Below are positions 32,925-46,665 of a stretch of 64,000 nt of DNA, in pieces. The notes under the pieces are model-generated. The model did not search any database. It was given only the letters and a program-made list of their open reading frames with translations, and had not been told where the DNA came from. Source of the DNA: Cepaea nemoralis (lineage: Eukaryota; Mollusca; Gastropoda; Stylommatophora; Helicidae); contig JACEFZ010027934.1 in the NCBI GenBank assembly GCA_014155875.1, forward strand, positions 124,001 through 188,000, read 5' to 3'. How positions within the stretch are numbered: position 1 is the first letter of the stretch; every line of letters begins with the position of its first letter. The position numbers were made by a program, and so were the translations under genes.

Positions 32925-34156
32925 TTTGAAAAGCACCAACTGTTTTTATTACAAATATAACAAGGTAGCACATTATAAATTATTATTATCACTTCATATT
33001 ACAATGAAGTTTATTCCAGATCCGCCAAATCCCAATCAGAACTACTCTCGAGCCAAAAAAGCACTCATTGCATCTCATCTCATCATGTTCCTCTTGTACC
33101 TTGCGATGTCGAGGTGAAGTATAAACATCGTGAGAGTGCCCGATTATGGGCTTCATGTATCGATATTCCCATGGACTCTGCTATTCCCTCCGTCCAACGT
33201 TTACGTGGTCGGCAAAAAAGCACTAAATTGCAATAATATTTTTTGGGAAAGCACTAAAACAAGCACTGGCGGTATTCATTCAAAATGTTATAAAGTAGCA
33301 CATTATAATTTATTATTATCACTGAATATTAGAATGAAGTTTATTCCAGATCTGCCAAATCCCAGTCAAACAACTCCTCTTCAGTTTCTGTAGCTATTTC
33401 CTGCTGTGTTTGCTCCTGCGATGATGATGATGATGATTGGACAGCGCTCGTTGAGTCTTGCTATATCAAAATGAGTTCTGAGCTCGACACACTGCTGCAA
33501 TATTCTGACAATGGCAAATTGAATGGACATCCATCGTGTCTGCCTTAATTGAACAACCTTCAGCGGATGTTGTCCATCATTTATTGAAGCAAAAAGCTCC
33601 CTGTACTTTGCTTGACGAAGACTTGAGTGAGAAAACCAGTTATATGTTTCTTTAATCATGAACTCTATGTTCCTAGGCAGACAAGCAGCTGCAGCCTGTG
33701 ACACTGCCAGCTGAAGGGAATGAAGTACCAGATGAGGAATTTCGGATTTTAATTTTGTATATACTCCATTGTTTACACCTGTCATGACAGATGTATTGTC
33801 AGTGCCGAGTGCAACTAGTCTTTGCAACTCAAGTCCATTCTTGTTTAAACAATCTTTTAACGCATTGCACATTGCCTGCGCGTTGCAGTCACTCACTTCA
33901 ACTAAATCATATTAAAGGGAGTTAAATTACTTGAATATTGCGCGGTAATACTCCCTCGCTTCAGTTCAAATTCGGCTTTTTAGTGTTCCCAAAATGATTT
34001 TTAAAGTAATTTTTACCCACTCAAAAAATGAAAAAAAGCACCAAAAAACAAATTGAGCACCAAATTCGTGCGGCCGCGCTAAATGCAATATTTTGGCACT
34101 AATTGACTTGAAAAAGCACTAAATTTGGTGCGAAAAGCGTCAAAATGGCAACACTG
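32925..34156 (-). mobile_element. hAT transposon fragment
   Basis: The frame 33381-33896 encodes a partial hAT transposase: GTDNTSVMTGVNNGVYTKLK, PHLVLHSLQLAVSQAAA and RQTRWMSIQFAIVRIL. The right end (…GGCAACACTG at 34156) read inverted begins CAGTGTTGCCATTTTGACGC, a hAT-like terminus. The 3' region occurs twice (32925-33060 and 33222-33395), separated by a LINE-C insertion. The left terminus and N- and C-terminal transposase parts are missing. Confidence 0.75.
33066..33212 (-). mobile_element. LINE-C 3' fragment in the hAT remnant
   Basis: A 147-bp copy of the LINE-C end is bounded by a perfect 12-bp duplication, CAAAAAAGCACT (33054-33065 and 33213-33224). Confidence 0.85.
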
Positions 34157-34240
34157 AGTGGGATAGTATATGAATACCAGCATTAAAGGTAGCCCATGCC
34201 AGGTTCTCGCCTTGTACTCAATTTTATCCCTCTTTCTCGT

Positions 34241-35608
34241 GGACATCGGACACTGCAGACACCGGACATTACAGACACCGGACATTACAGACACCGGACA
34301 TTGCAGACACCTGACATTGCAGACTCCGGACATTGCAGACACCTGACATTACATACACCGGGCATTGCAGACACCGGACATTACAGACACCGGACATTGC
34401 AGACACCAGACATTGCAGACACCTGACATTGCAGACTCCGGACATTGCAGACACCTGACATTACATACACCGGGCATTGCAGACACCGGACATTACAGAC
34501 ACCGGACATTGCAGACACCAGACATTGCAGACTCCGGACATTACAGACACCGGACATTGCAGACACCGGACATTGCAGACACCGGACATTACAGACACCG
34601 GACATTGCAGACACCGGACATTGCAGACACCGGACATTACAGACACCGGACATTGCAGACACCGGACATTACAGACACCGGACATTGCAGACACCGGACA
34701 TTGCAGACACCAGACATTGCAGACACCGGACATTACAGACAACGGGCATTACAGACACCGGACATTGCAGACACCGGACATTACAGACACCGGACATTAC
34801 AGACACCGGACATTACAGACACCGGACATTACAGACACCGGACATTACAGACACCGGACATTGCAGACACCGGACATTACAGACAACGGACATTACAGAC
34901 ACCGGACATTACAGACAACGGACATTACAGACACCGGACATTACAGACACCGGACATTACAGACACCGGATATTGCATACACCGGACATTGCAGACACCG
35001 GATATTGCATACATCGGACATTACAGACACCGGACATTGCAGACACCGGACATTGCAGACACCGGACATTGCAGACACCGGACATTACAGACACCGGACA
35101 TTACAGACAACGGGCATTACAGACACCGGACATTGCAGACACCGGACATTGCAGACAACGGGCATTACAGACATCGGACATTGCAGACAAAGGGCATTGC
35201 AGACACCGGGCATTACAGACAACGGACATTGCAGACAACGGGCATTACAGACAACGGGCATTACAGACACCGGACATTGCAGACACCGGACATTGCAGAC
35301 AACGGGCATTGCAGACACCGGACATTACAGACACCGGGCATTGCAGACACCGGACATTGCAGACACCGGACATTGCAGACAACGGGCATTACATACACCG
35401 GACATTGCAGACAACGGGCATTGCAGACAACGGGCATTGCAGACACCGGACATTACAGACACCAGGACATTGCAGACAACGGGCATTACAGACACCGGAC
35501 ATTGCAGACACCGGACATTACAGACACCGGACATTACAGACACCGGACATTGCAGACACCGGACATTACAGACAACGGGCATTGCAGACACCGGGCATTG
35601 CAGACACC
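34241..35608. repeat. 16-bp minisatellite, about 85 copies
   Basis: The unit is ACACCGGACATTGCAG with CATTACAG and AACGGGCATT variants. None of the variants creates a stop on the plus strand, so all three plus frames stay open for more than 400 codons; this is a repeat property, not coding evidence. Confidence 0.97.
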
Positions 35609-36927
35609 ATGGATATGAACATGCAAGCGACAGGCGAACTGGCACAGGATCAAGATCCTTTCCGGCGGGATACGATGTGTGCTACGTCCTGCCACGGACA
35701 GGATACTGAATGATGACAATCTGACACTGAGTCAGTTCTGTATTCTGTCGCTGGTCTGCGAGTACAACGTGACGTCACTGTTTGTGCGAATGACAAGGAA
35801 CAACGTATTTACAAACTCTACAGCCTGACGAAGTTATCCTTTGTTCTGCCAAAGATATCAGCATCTTTTGTTGTTGTTGACAGTTGCAACCCCAAAGTAT
35901 AAAGAGAAGCCTTAAAATGATGAAACCATCTGCCTTGCTGTCTCTATAAAATCCATCGTTGACATCACCCATTTGTTTAGTGATGCCTTCATTGCCGATC
36001 CTGTCTTCTTTTGTCACTAGGTAAAAGGCCCAAATTCTGACCTCAGAAGGGACTGTTTGAGGAGTTTATGTCGACGTCCTTACCCAGTGTGCACAGTAGA
36101 CAGTGCTCTAATTGACAGCATTAACATGTTATTTATTCTGACCGCATTAACGTGTTATCTATTCTGACCGCATTAACGTATTATTTATACAGCGGGTCTT
36201 CATTCGCCAGGCCTAGCGGAGCAGTTTTGTGTTCACGTGTTGTCCCCTCCGAACCCCATGTACGCCTATTCGTGAATGGTCGCCCAACGCTTGCAAAATT
36301 CCATATTTAATGTCGAAGTCTATCGGCATTGGCTTTTTGTGACGTTTCGATGACCATCTTAATCAGTATTACTAAGGCCTTCTACAATAATTTTACTGAA
36401 GGATTCATATTTCGCCCATACGCGGTGATATGACAAGATTGTACATTCTGACAAGACAACCAACGATTCTCAGTGACACAATAGGAGTAATATAATTGAT
36501 GTCGTCAGATAAATGCAATTCGGTAAGTATTTCTTTGTTTGTTTTTCTTTCCTGATTTTCATTTTAAATATACAAATATTCTGAACATTACCAAGAACAA
36601 ATGGCAATGGAAACGTTACAACGGTCCGACAGTGTGAGTAATGAAGATGGAATAACAGAATTAAAAAAAATAGTGTTGAAAATAAAGGTGGGTGCTGTCG
36701 AGCGGGTACTGAAAACCAGTTTCCCAGGCGTGTTCATGTGTTTTTGTTTCTGGGTAAGGACTCTGGTCGAACGGTGCGCTTGTTTCTGTGTATTTATGTC
36801 ATTTTCTAGTTGTATCCTGTTTTTATTCTCTGTTCTAAAACATCGTTCGCTACGGGTGGGGAGGGGGGGGGGGGGGTTACTGGCTACAGGGCCCTCCATG
36901 CACTAAAGCTTATAACAATGTGATTGT
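35609..36927. other. Unassigned stretch
   Basis: 36115-36185 has three copies of a 28-base TTCTGACCGCATTAACGTGT unit, and 36863-36876 is poly(G). No gene is supported. Confidence 0.4.
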
Positions 36928-37075
36928 GTTTGTTTGCTTATTCGCTCCCTTTGAACTAGTCCATACACTCGCAACTACTTCTAGTGCACTAGACTGATTT
37001 CTGCGTGTGGATGAGCTTTTCCTATTACCAGTGTCCCTCGCCATCAGGCGAACCCAGAACGCCTTCAGAGGTAGC
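36928..37075 (-). mobile_element. SINE family 1, 3' half only
   Basis: The A-rich end, the body and GTGTCCCTCGCCATCAGGCG are present; the tRNA-like head is absent. Confidence 0.75.
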
Positions 37076-37838
37076 AACAATGTGATGAATCTAACACTTC
37101 TCATACCTACAGCACGTTCATGCCAGGCAACTATTTCCGAAAGAAGCTGAGTGGAATTCAGTTACTCAACACACGCTTGTACACTGTAGCGGCAGTCAAC
37201 TGTCTGATTCCGGGACAACCCCCCCCCCCCACCTTCCAAGAGTAATGTCGATGGTAAAGTAGCCTTTGACAGGGCTTTCCACATGGAAAAAGCAAGGCAT
37301 AAAGACCAGATCCTGCTGATTACATGTGGACGAGTCATAAGTGACCTAGCAGTGTAGCCTCCCTTAAATAAGGACACAATAGACAGGTATCATTTGTTCA
37401 ACCAAGGTAGTACCAACAAAAATATGTATTCATCTTTCGATGTAGTTTGGTCATTACTTTCTAAATTAACGCAAAGCAATAGCACCGCGCTTATTTCGAA
37501 TCCTCACTCTCCATGTCAGGCAATTGTGACATTGCATTTCACTACCGCCTTAACCACAACTGTACAGAACACACATTCCTTCACCACAATATCTCACTCG
37601 GCGCCGTGTGTCCTCATCGCCATCTCCAGTGTCAGATCTGACTGCAAGCCCTGACCTGACATGTATAACTTGCTGGCGTCTATGATGTCTCAACAACCGC
37701 CCCCCCCCCCCCCCACCATCACCACACAATGGTCTCTGTCTCCGTCACGTTGTCATACTGTGTTTACTGCAGGTGCCACCGTGTGCCGGCGCCATTGTTA
37801 TGACAGTTCAGGGGGATAACAATTAGTGTAACTGTGAC

Positions 37839-38115
37839 TAAATGAAGATCGTGAACTAATCAGAGTCATTAGACGTAGACAGTCAACATTTGTTGGGCAT
37901 GTTATGAGAAGAAATGAATTGGAGAACTTAGTGACAACTGGCAAGATCGAAGCGAAGAGACCAAGGGGAAGACCGAGAAGTAAATACCTGGATGGCTTGG
38001 CCAAGTGGCATGGTCGAGACAGGAACACGGAGCTGATCCACGACTCTGGTGATCGAGTGAGATGGCAGAACATGACCTCCCACTCTTATCGACATGGCAC
38101 ATGATAGATGGATGG
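37839..38115 (+). mobile_element. LINE-B 3' fragment with target duplication
   Basis: It encodes IRRRQSTFVGHVMRRNELEN to MTSHSYRHGT and ends (GATG)n-like. AACTGTGAC flanks it (37830-37838 and 38116-38124). It is 277 bp long. Confidence 0.88.
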
Positions 38116-38124
38116 AACTGTGAC

Positions 38125-40223
<2,099 letters not shown>

Positions 40224-40488
40224 CTCCCAAACCGGCTGCATAGAACTGCGTGCTCTGTTTTCTAAATCACGTTTTCACTTCATATTCAACTTCGGCGTCA
40301 TTCGCGAAATGTCAACCGTCAAGGTGGGTTTTCAGTGTTTATGCTGAGAAATGTTTATCTCGTAAAGCGGTGCAGCTCGGTAGAAAAAGTTACGAGGGCG
40401 AGTCAATAAGTAAGTCACACAGTTCTGTGGGATTGCAGGTAAATGAAAACAAAGCACTCAGTTCTCTGCAGCCGGTTTGGGAGGGCTG
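40224..40488. repeat. Imperfect inverted repeat with arms of about 40 bases
   Basis: CTCCCAAACCGGCTGCATAG (40226 onward) pairs with CTCTGCAGCCGGTTTGGGAG near 40463-40485, and the homology continues to GAAAAC at 40446. The arms differ at about 3 positions. The right arm lies inside the MITE below, so one arm may be a rearranged copy. Confidence 0.7.
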
Positions 40489-40641
40489 ATAAAACGATGG
40501 GATAAGTGCATTAATATTGGTGGAAATTATGTTGAGTAATAAAGGGACAATGTATGAATAAAAATAAACTGGTTTCAAGTTGTTATCATATTTAGTTATT
40601 TTTCTACAGCCATTTGTGACTTACTTATTAACCTGCGCTGG
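40393..40641. mobile_element. Mariner-like MITE, 249 bp
   Basis: It is flanked by TA at 40391-40392 and 40642-40643. The ends CGAGGGCGAGTCAATAAGTA and (inverted) CCAGCGCAGGTTAATAAGTA share AATAAGTAAGTCACA. CGAGGG...CAATAAGT is typical of mariner-type termini. No transposase is present. Partial copies occur at 61120-61190 and 62972-63042. Confidence 0.65.
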
Positions 40642-40786
40642 TACTAATAATTTAATACACTTGTTTCAAGCTGTAAACACACTGAGGCAGGAGTAACGGT
40701 AGATACCGCAATATGATGATCACACTAGTTTGAAAGTCATGAGTACATGATCTACACAATACGAAACAACAACCATATACGTAGAT

Positions 40787-41277
40787 CCGCATGGCCGAGT
40801 GGATAAGAACGCATGTTCTTAAACATCTGGTGTGCTGATACCGAAGTAGCGGGTTCACCTAAAACACCGGACAGTTGGACTACAATGTTGACCTATCGTC
40901 CTTGACTTAGGGACGTAAATTACAAGTACCTCTGAAGTCGGAGTGGGTTCGTCTGATGGCGAGGGACACTGGTAATAGGGAAAGCTAGTCAATATTCAAA
41001 ATTCAGTCCAGCTACTACTAGAAAAACTTGGTGACAGCTGGCAAGATTGAGGGGAAGAGAACAAGGGGAAGACAGAAGTAAATACCTGGATGGCATGATC
41101 ACGTGGCATGGTCCTGACAAGAACACTGACCTGATCCACGACTCTGGTGATCGAGTGAAATGTTGAGTCATGACCGCCCAAGTTTACCGGCATGGCACAT
41201 GATGGATGGACTACTAGAAGTAGTGTATGGACTACACTTGAGTTCAAATCGAGCGAGCGCAATACGTTAGCGAAATA
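40787..41277 (+). mobile_element. SINE family 1, interrupted by a LINE-B fragment
   Basis: The tRNA-like head (GCATGGCCGAGTGG and GCGGGTTCA) is well kept. The body continues after 41218. Confidence 0.85.
41023..41209 (+). mobile_element. LINE-B 3' fragment, 187 bp, inside the SINE
   Basis: ACTACTAGA flanks it (41014-41022 and 41210-41218). It contains only the last 60 or so codons of LINE-B with a (GATG) tail. Confidence 0.88.
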
Positions 41278-41729
41278 CGAACATCTGTTATGCCGAAAAC
41301 AACAGGCATTGTACATCCTAATTGTGACCCAGGATGAGTGAGCAGGATGTTGTTGGTACAAAAACAAAACACGCCATTCTCTAACTTGCCTTGTCAGTTA
41401 GCGAGGCTGACTTTTTGTGTGTCCTGGGAGTAGTGGTCATAAACAGAGCCTGTTGCTGCACTGATTACACGCGGCGGACCGCTATTTATTGGTGATATAT
41501 GGCTGTTGATGTTGTTTTCTTTATATTGTTTCCCCGTGTTTGCGGTTCAAATCGTTGTCTGGCTTTGTTAGGTTAGACCATTTTATGATAGTTGTACAGC
41601 CATATTGACATCTGATGCTAGGTCAAAATTTTCTTGACCACACGCCATTCGGTGGCTGAGTGATCAGTATTATGTCGACTTCATTATCTCGCATACTATT
41701 GTTCGGGTATCAGCTCACACTGACTGAAT

Positions 41730-42330
41730 GCGTTCTGGAGAGATGACTGATTGACTGGAGTTGAGAGAGTCGACTGACTGAATAGAGTTGAGAGAGATGA
41801 CTGATTGACTGGTGTCTAGAGAGTTGACTGATTGAATGGAGTTTAGAGAGGTAACTGATTGATTGGAGTTCAGAGAGTTGACTGATTGAATGGAGTTTAG
41901 AGAGTTGATTGTTGAATGGTGTTTAGAGAGTTGACTGATTGAATGGTGTTTAGAGAGCTGACTGATTGAATGGTATTTAGAGCGTTGATTGGTTGAATGG
42001 AGTTGAAAGAGTAGACTGACTGAATGGAGTTTAGAGAGTTGACTGATTGAATGGGGGTTAGTGAGTTAACTGGTTGAATTGAGTTTAGAGAGTTGCCTGA
42101 TTGATTGGAGTTCAGAGAGTTGACTGATTGAATGGTGTTTAGAGAGTTGACTGATTGAATGAAGTTTGGAAAGGTGACTGATTGAATGCAGTTTAGAGAG
42201 TTGACTGATTGTATGGTGTGTAGCGAGGTAACTGATTGAATGGAGTTTAGAGAGGTAACTGACTGAATGGAGTTTATAGAGTTGACTGATTGGATGGAGT
42301 TTAGAGAGGTGACACATTCAATAGGGTCTA
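41730..42330. repeat. 27-bp minisatellite, about 21 copies
   Basis: The unit is GACTGATTGAATGGAGTTTA followed by GAGAGTT, with many point variants. Confidence 0.93.
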
Positions 42331-42598
42331 GAGAGACGAACGAACGAACGAACGAAAATCTTTATTTTCAAAGGGTTAAGAACTGGGCACGCAGGTCCGT
42401 CTGACATTCTGCCCTTCTTCTCTATTTCCTCTCATACATTCTTTCATTCAAGATCTCTTATGAAGCAAGTCTTTGACAGCAAAAGAACAATAAGTATTAA
42501 AACGCATGAAAAATAATCAATAATACATGACTCGTTGAGGCAATGTTTAACATAGGCATCATAAATACCCAAGGCGGGTGTAACGTGCCACACATATG
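42331..42598 (-). mobile_element. LINE-F 3' UTR, separated from its ORF by hAT
   Basis: The minus strand ends AAAATAAAGATTTT then (TTCG)n at 42334-42355. It is the continuation of the LINE at 46666-48385. Confidence 0.75.
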
Positions 42599-45500
42599 CA
42601 GTGGCGTCACTGGGGTTGGTGTCACCCAGTGCGGTAAACTCTTGGTGTCACCCCTCTAGACTTTCACCATGGTCTTCTTCCGAGTGTTCCTGTACCATAT
42701 ATAATCGCATATAGTAATGTTTGTAAAATAAGTCAAAAAGTTAATAAGGACATAAGAAAGAAAACAAATTGAACAATATAACTTCAATACTTCAGGTAAA
42801 ACATAAATAAAGAACTTCGACAAACTCGGACAAAGTTAAATTTTTGTTATTTAACATTAAAATTTCTGTTATTTAAAATTAAAAGTTTCCCATCCTGTTC
42901 TTCAAAGCTGCAAACCTGTCAATCACATCATCAAAATCAATATCTTTCACCATATCACTTTCAATTGATAATATAGCCAGATCAGAAAGTCTTGACTGTC
43001 CCATGGTTGATCGCAAATAGTTCTTTATAAGTTTCAGTTTCTCACATGAAGCCACAGACACACAGATCGTAAGAAATAGTTGTAGGCTTAGTGAGAGTAT
43101 TGGGAGAGATTCAAGGAAATCCCAGTCAATTATGAATTTTAAAATATCAAATATTGACCAGTCTTTGGCTTTGTGGATATCAATATCTGCTGCCTTCAGG
43201 TGTCTTCTCAGCCTTGGTATTTCTTTTAAAAGCTCTACTTCGGATAGCTCATCATAGAAAGTGGTCAATTTTGGAACTGACACCAGCAACTCTTCTTCAG
43301 TTGCTGATAGAAGACTCTTGGCTTGAACAGCCTCAAACATATTTGCTACTTCCTTGATCGCTGTTGATCTGGTCTGGAGTTCAGAATGAAAACGATCAAT
43401 ACACTCCAGCATCGCCCTATTGTTTTCTTCTTGCATAGTGAGTCCAGCATCTGAAGCATCTCTGAGTTGTTCCCCTGCCATTCTCTTCTTGAACCTTAAT
43501 CTTCTCTCTACTGTTATTCCAAATTGGTCTGCTTTTAAAAGTGCCTGTTCAATTGCATGCTCCACTAAGTGACTGCGCTTCTCCTGCAGAAAAAGTCTTA
43601 ATGAATCTAACTTGGTCACTACTTTGTCAAGAGTTAAGCCTTTAGTCTGCAGATACTGCTGTGTCAAATTAACTTCCTCAAGTACAGCAGCCCAAAAGTA
43701 AAGGTAGCACAGAAACGTGAAATCACAGACAGCAGGTAAAAGACCTTGTGCTGCACCTCTTGTTTCCACATTTTCACGAGGATCACATAGAGCTTCAATC
43801 GCCGCCACACATTCATCAAACTTATCTTTCACCGGTTTAACAGCAGCATGATGTGCACTCCAGCGTGTTGTTGATAGCCTTTTAATCGACATTGCAGTGT
43901 GTTCAATTAAAACATCCCATCGATGGGTGGAAGCAGGAAAGAAGGAATACATTTCAAGAGTTCCAAAAAATGTTACACATAAAGCATTTTCAGCAAAAGA
44001 GTGTTGACCACACAAGTTAAGCGAATGGTCCACGCATCCGTTAAAAATAGCTTTCTTATTCTTTCTTTTCAGAATGGCTTGAACACCTCCATGAATTCCA
44101 GACATTGTGGCAGCATTATCATAACCTTGAACTCTGCACATCATTATGACAAGTCCATCACTTTCTAGATTTTTTAAAATGTCTGAACTGATGTCATCAG
44201 CTTTTTTCCCCTTTAAAGGGAAAAATCCTAGAAACACTTCTCTCACTTCAACTTCCCCATTGTGGATTTTCACATATCTGATCACCTCAGACATCTGGTC
44301 AGTGTGTGATATGTCAGGTGTGCTGTCGAACATAATTCCAAAATACCTTGCAGCCTTTATATCATTTACAAGAATTTCCTTCACATGATTTGTCAGAACA
44401 GTTATAAATTCATTCTGAGTTTCTGGTGAAAGATAAGATACGGATGCTTTTACTGTTACAGATGTAGTTCGCTTTAATCTCATTAGGTGCTCTTTCAACA
44501 CAGGGTCATATTTAGAAAGCATCTCAACCATCTCAAGAAAGTTTCCTTTATTCAACGAAGATGCATCTTCCTTATGGCCACGAAATGACAGATTTTGCTT
44601 AGCAAGAAACAATGTGATATCAAGCAACCTGTGCAAGATATCCCTCCATTTATTTTATCCCTATCCATTACAGCAACACTGTCGGCATCAATTGTTTTGT
44701 GCAGCTTAAGGCCTGCTGCCAATGTTTTCCATTTTTCAAGGCAACCTAGATGGTCATCCGATATCTCATGATTATGTAATTTTGGGCTCAGCTTCCACCA
44801 CTGCTGAAACCCAGTGACAAATTTGATGTTTGTTCTGTTACATTAACAGCAAAGAGTCTGCAGCAAAAGCAGTATAATTTCTCACTGACGAGCGAGTAAA
44901 CCATCCATGACCGCAGTATTTTCTCACCATTTGGCATCGTCTTGTAGAACCATTCTTTTGACAGCTGGCGCACATCTCCTTTAGTCTTTGCACCTTGCCT
45001 TGTCACAGTACTGAAAGGCCCATCCTTGTTCTGAAAAGAACAACTTCCTCTTTTGATAATTTCAACTCGAAAATGATCTGGAACTTTCTGTTTCAACTTC
45101 ATCCACTGCTATTTCATTATGTATTTCTGCATCAATCTCGTGATTCTCTTCCATTTCTGGCTCTAGTTGCTCTTTTGAAGAATGCATGCTGTCAGCATGG
45201 GAGGAATCCTTATCAATTGTAGATTGAGGAAGAACGTCTTTTGATGAACCTTGTCCATCACTTGGTCTCTTGACATATTGAAGCATGAACCCATGTAGTG
45301 ATTTTAGTGATTCACATCTTTTCTTTTTTGCTTTTCGCTGCTCGCATCCACTAGGCCTCTTTGATTTGTGCACTCCATGTGGCATGATGGAATATTCTAA
45401 AATAATAAATCTATAATAAATTAGGGACTTAAAAATATACAACTAAACAAAAAGATATAATATAAATATATAAAATCTGTATAAATAATTATAATCCAAA

Positions 45501-46657
45501 CATTTATGATTTATTCATAATTTAATAAATATAGTTATTTAGGTTAAATTGCGTTGTTTACCGTAGAATTAAAATGTAATTAAAAAATGATTATGTACAC
45601 TAAAAAGAACCGTCTAAAAAGAAAACTTGTCATACAAAATATTAAATTTTTTAAAATATTGTCCATGGAAGTTACAACGTTTTTATTTCATTGTAACAAG
45701 TTTGAGTGGATTGTAACTTTTTTACTGGCTAATGGAGTATTGAACATACCAACCTGCATACGATGCGGATGGCAAATGCTGCAAGGCACAATTAATGGCT
45801 TCATATACAAATGTAACCGGCGGTCAACAATATTCGTTGCAACACTTCTTCTTAACATTTATCAGGAAGTTTTGTCGCCAATGCACGACTGTCATTTCAT
45901 GACATATATTTTATTATTTTATATTGCGAATTGCTGGCGAATGTCAGTAACCGCATCAATTATTGGGGGGGGGGGGATCTGCGTGTGGCAGTCTCAACAG
46001 TGACTCGTTGGTTCGAAAAATTACACAACCGTTGTTTATTTTTCTATTTCCATCTTTTTAATTAAAAAATTAAATTAAAAAATTAAAATATATATTTTTC
46101 AGACAGATAGAAAAACGTGTGTATGCCGTAATTATTAATTTATTGTAGTAGTAAACTACTAGTATACTATAGTATAGTAATACTAACTTTTTTTTAAAGT
46201 GGAAGCCTGCCGCTGTTTTTCTCCTTTAAAATTTATGCCCTGTCCTAATTAATTTACTTAAAAATATTTATATTTTAGTGATATTGATAAAATTATAAAA
46301 TTTCGAAAAAATAATTATTTATATAAAAAACGAACCTGTAAACAACGTCTGTCATTTTCTACAACCACGTGACTCCACACGTCATTAATTGGCGCGTTTG
46401 CAAATGATCCACGATTCTACTCCGACTCCGAGGCTCCGAGCAGCTCTGAGCTCTGAGTCTTATTCATTTAAGCACCAGACGCTCTGCATGGTGGCACCCT
46501 GTGCCTGCTCATGTATTTAACAATGAACGGTTATGAAACCCGACTAGACAGAGCTATGTCTGCTTTGTCAAATTTGCAATTTTTTTTATTTTGGTGTCAC
46601 CCCTTGGTGTCACCCGGTGCGGCCCGCACCCCCCGCACTCCCCTAGTGACGCCCCTG
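42599..46657 (-). mobile_element. Complete hAT DNA transposon, 4,059 bp
   Basis: A perfect 8-bp duplication, CACATATG, flanks it (42591-42598 and 46658-46665), the hAT hallmark. The ends are CAGTGGCGTCACTGGGG and, inverted, CAGGGGCGTCACTAGGGG. It contains a transposase gene on the minus strand and sits in LINE-F. Confidence 0.95.
42879..45385 (-). pseudogene. hAT transposase (ZMYM1-like), at least two frameshifts
   Basis: The N-terminal frame starts at 45385 (MPHGVHKSKRPSG). It shifts near 45080 to a frame with a TTF-type zinc-finger region (RSWMVYSLVSEKLYCFCCRL, 44788-45102), and shifts again near 44650 into a 585-codon frame (42879-44636). That frame holds DDE/hAT landmarks: MFDSTPDISHTDQ, QGYDNAATMSG, LSTTRWSAHH, and a dimerisation C terminus (SCEKLKLIKNYLRSTMGQSR). 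The catalytic aspartates look present. The breaks mean this copy cannot make a full protein as assembled; indel errors in A/T runs could account for both. Confidence 0.9.
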
Positions 46658-46665
46658 CACATATG

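Noticed and set aside
34241..35608. CRISPR-like regular repeats
   Set aside because: There are no unique spacers; units are directly contiguous and the host is an animal.
34365..35713. Plus-strand open frames of 410-422 codons
   Set aside because: All three frames are open at once across the 16-bp array, which rules out coding constraint in any one of them.
36601..36906. 101-codon plus-strand frame
   Set aside because: No domain or splice context; ends in a poly(G)-derived Gly run.
40787..40860. Candidate functional tRNA gene
   Set aside because: The head keeps A and B boxes but no proper acceptor stem, and the same sequence continues into the SINE body.
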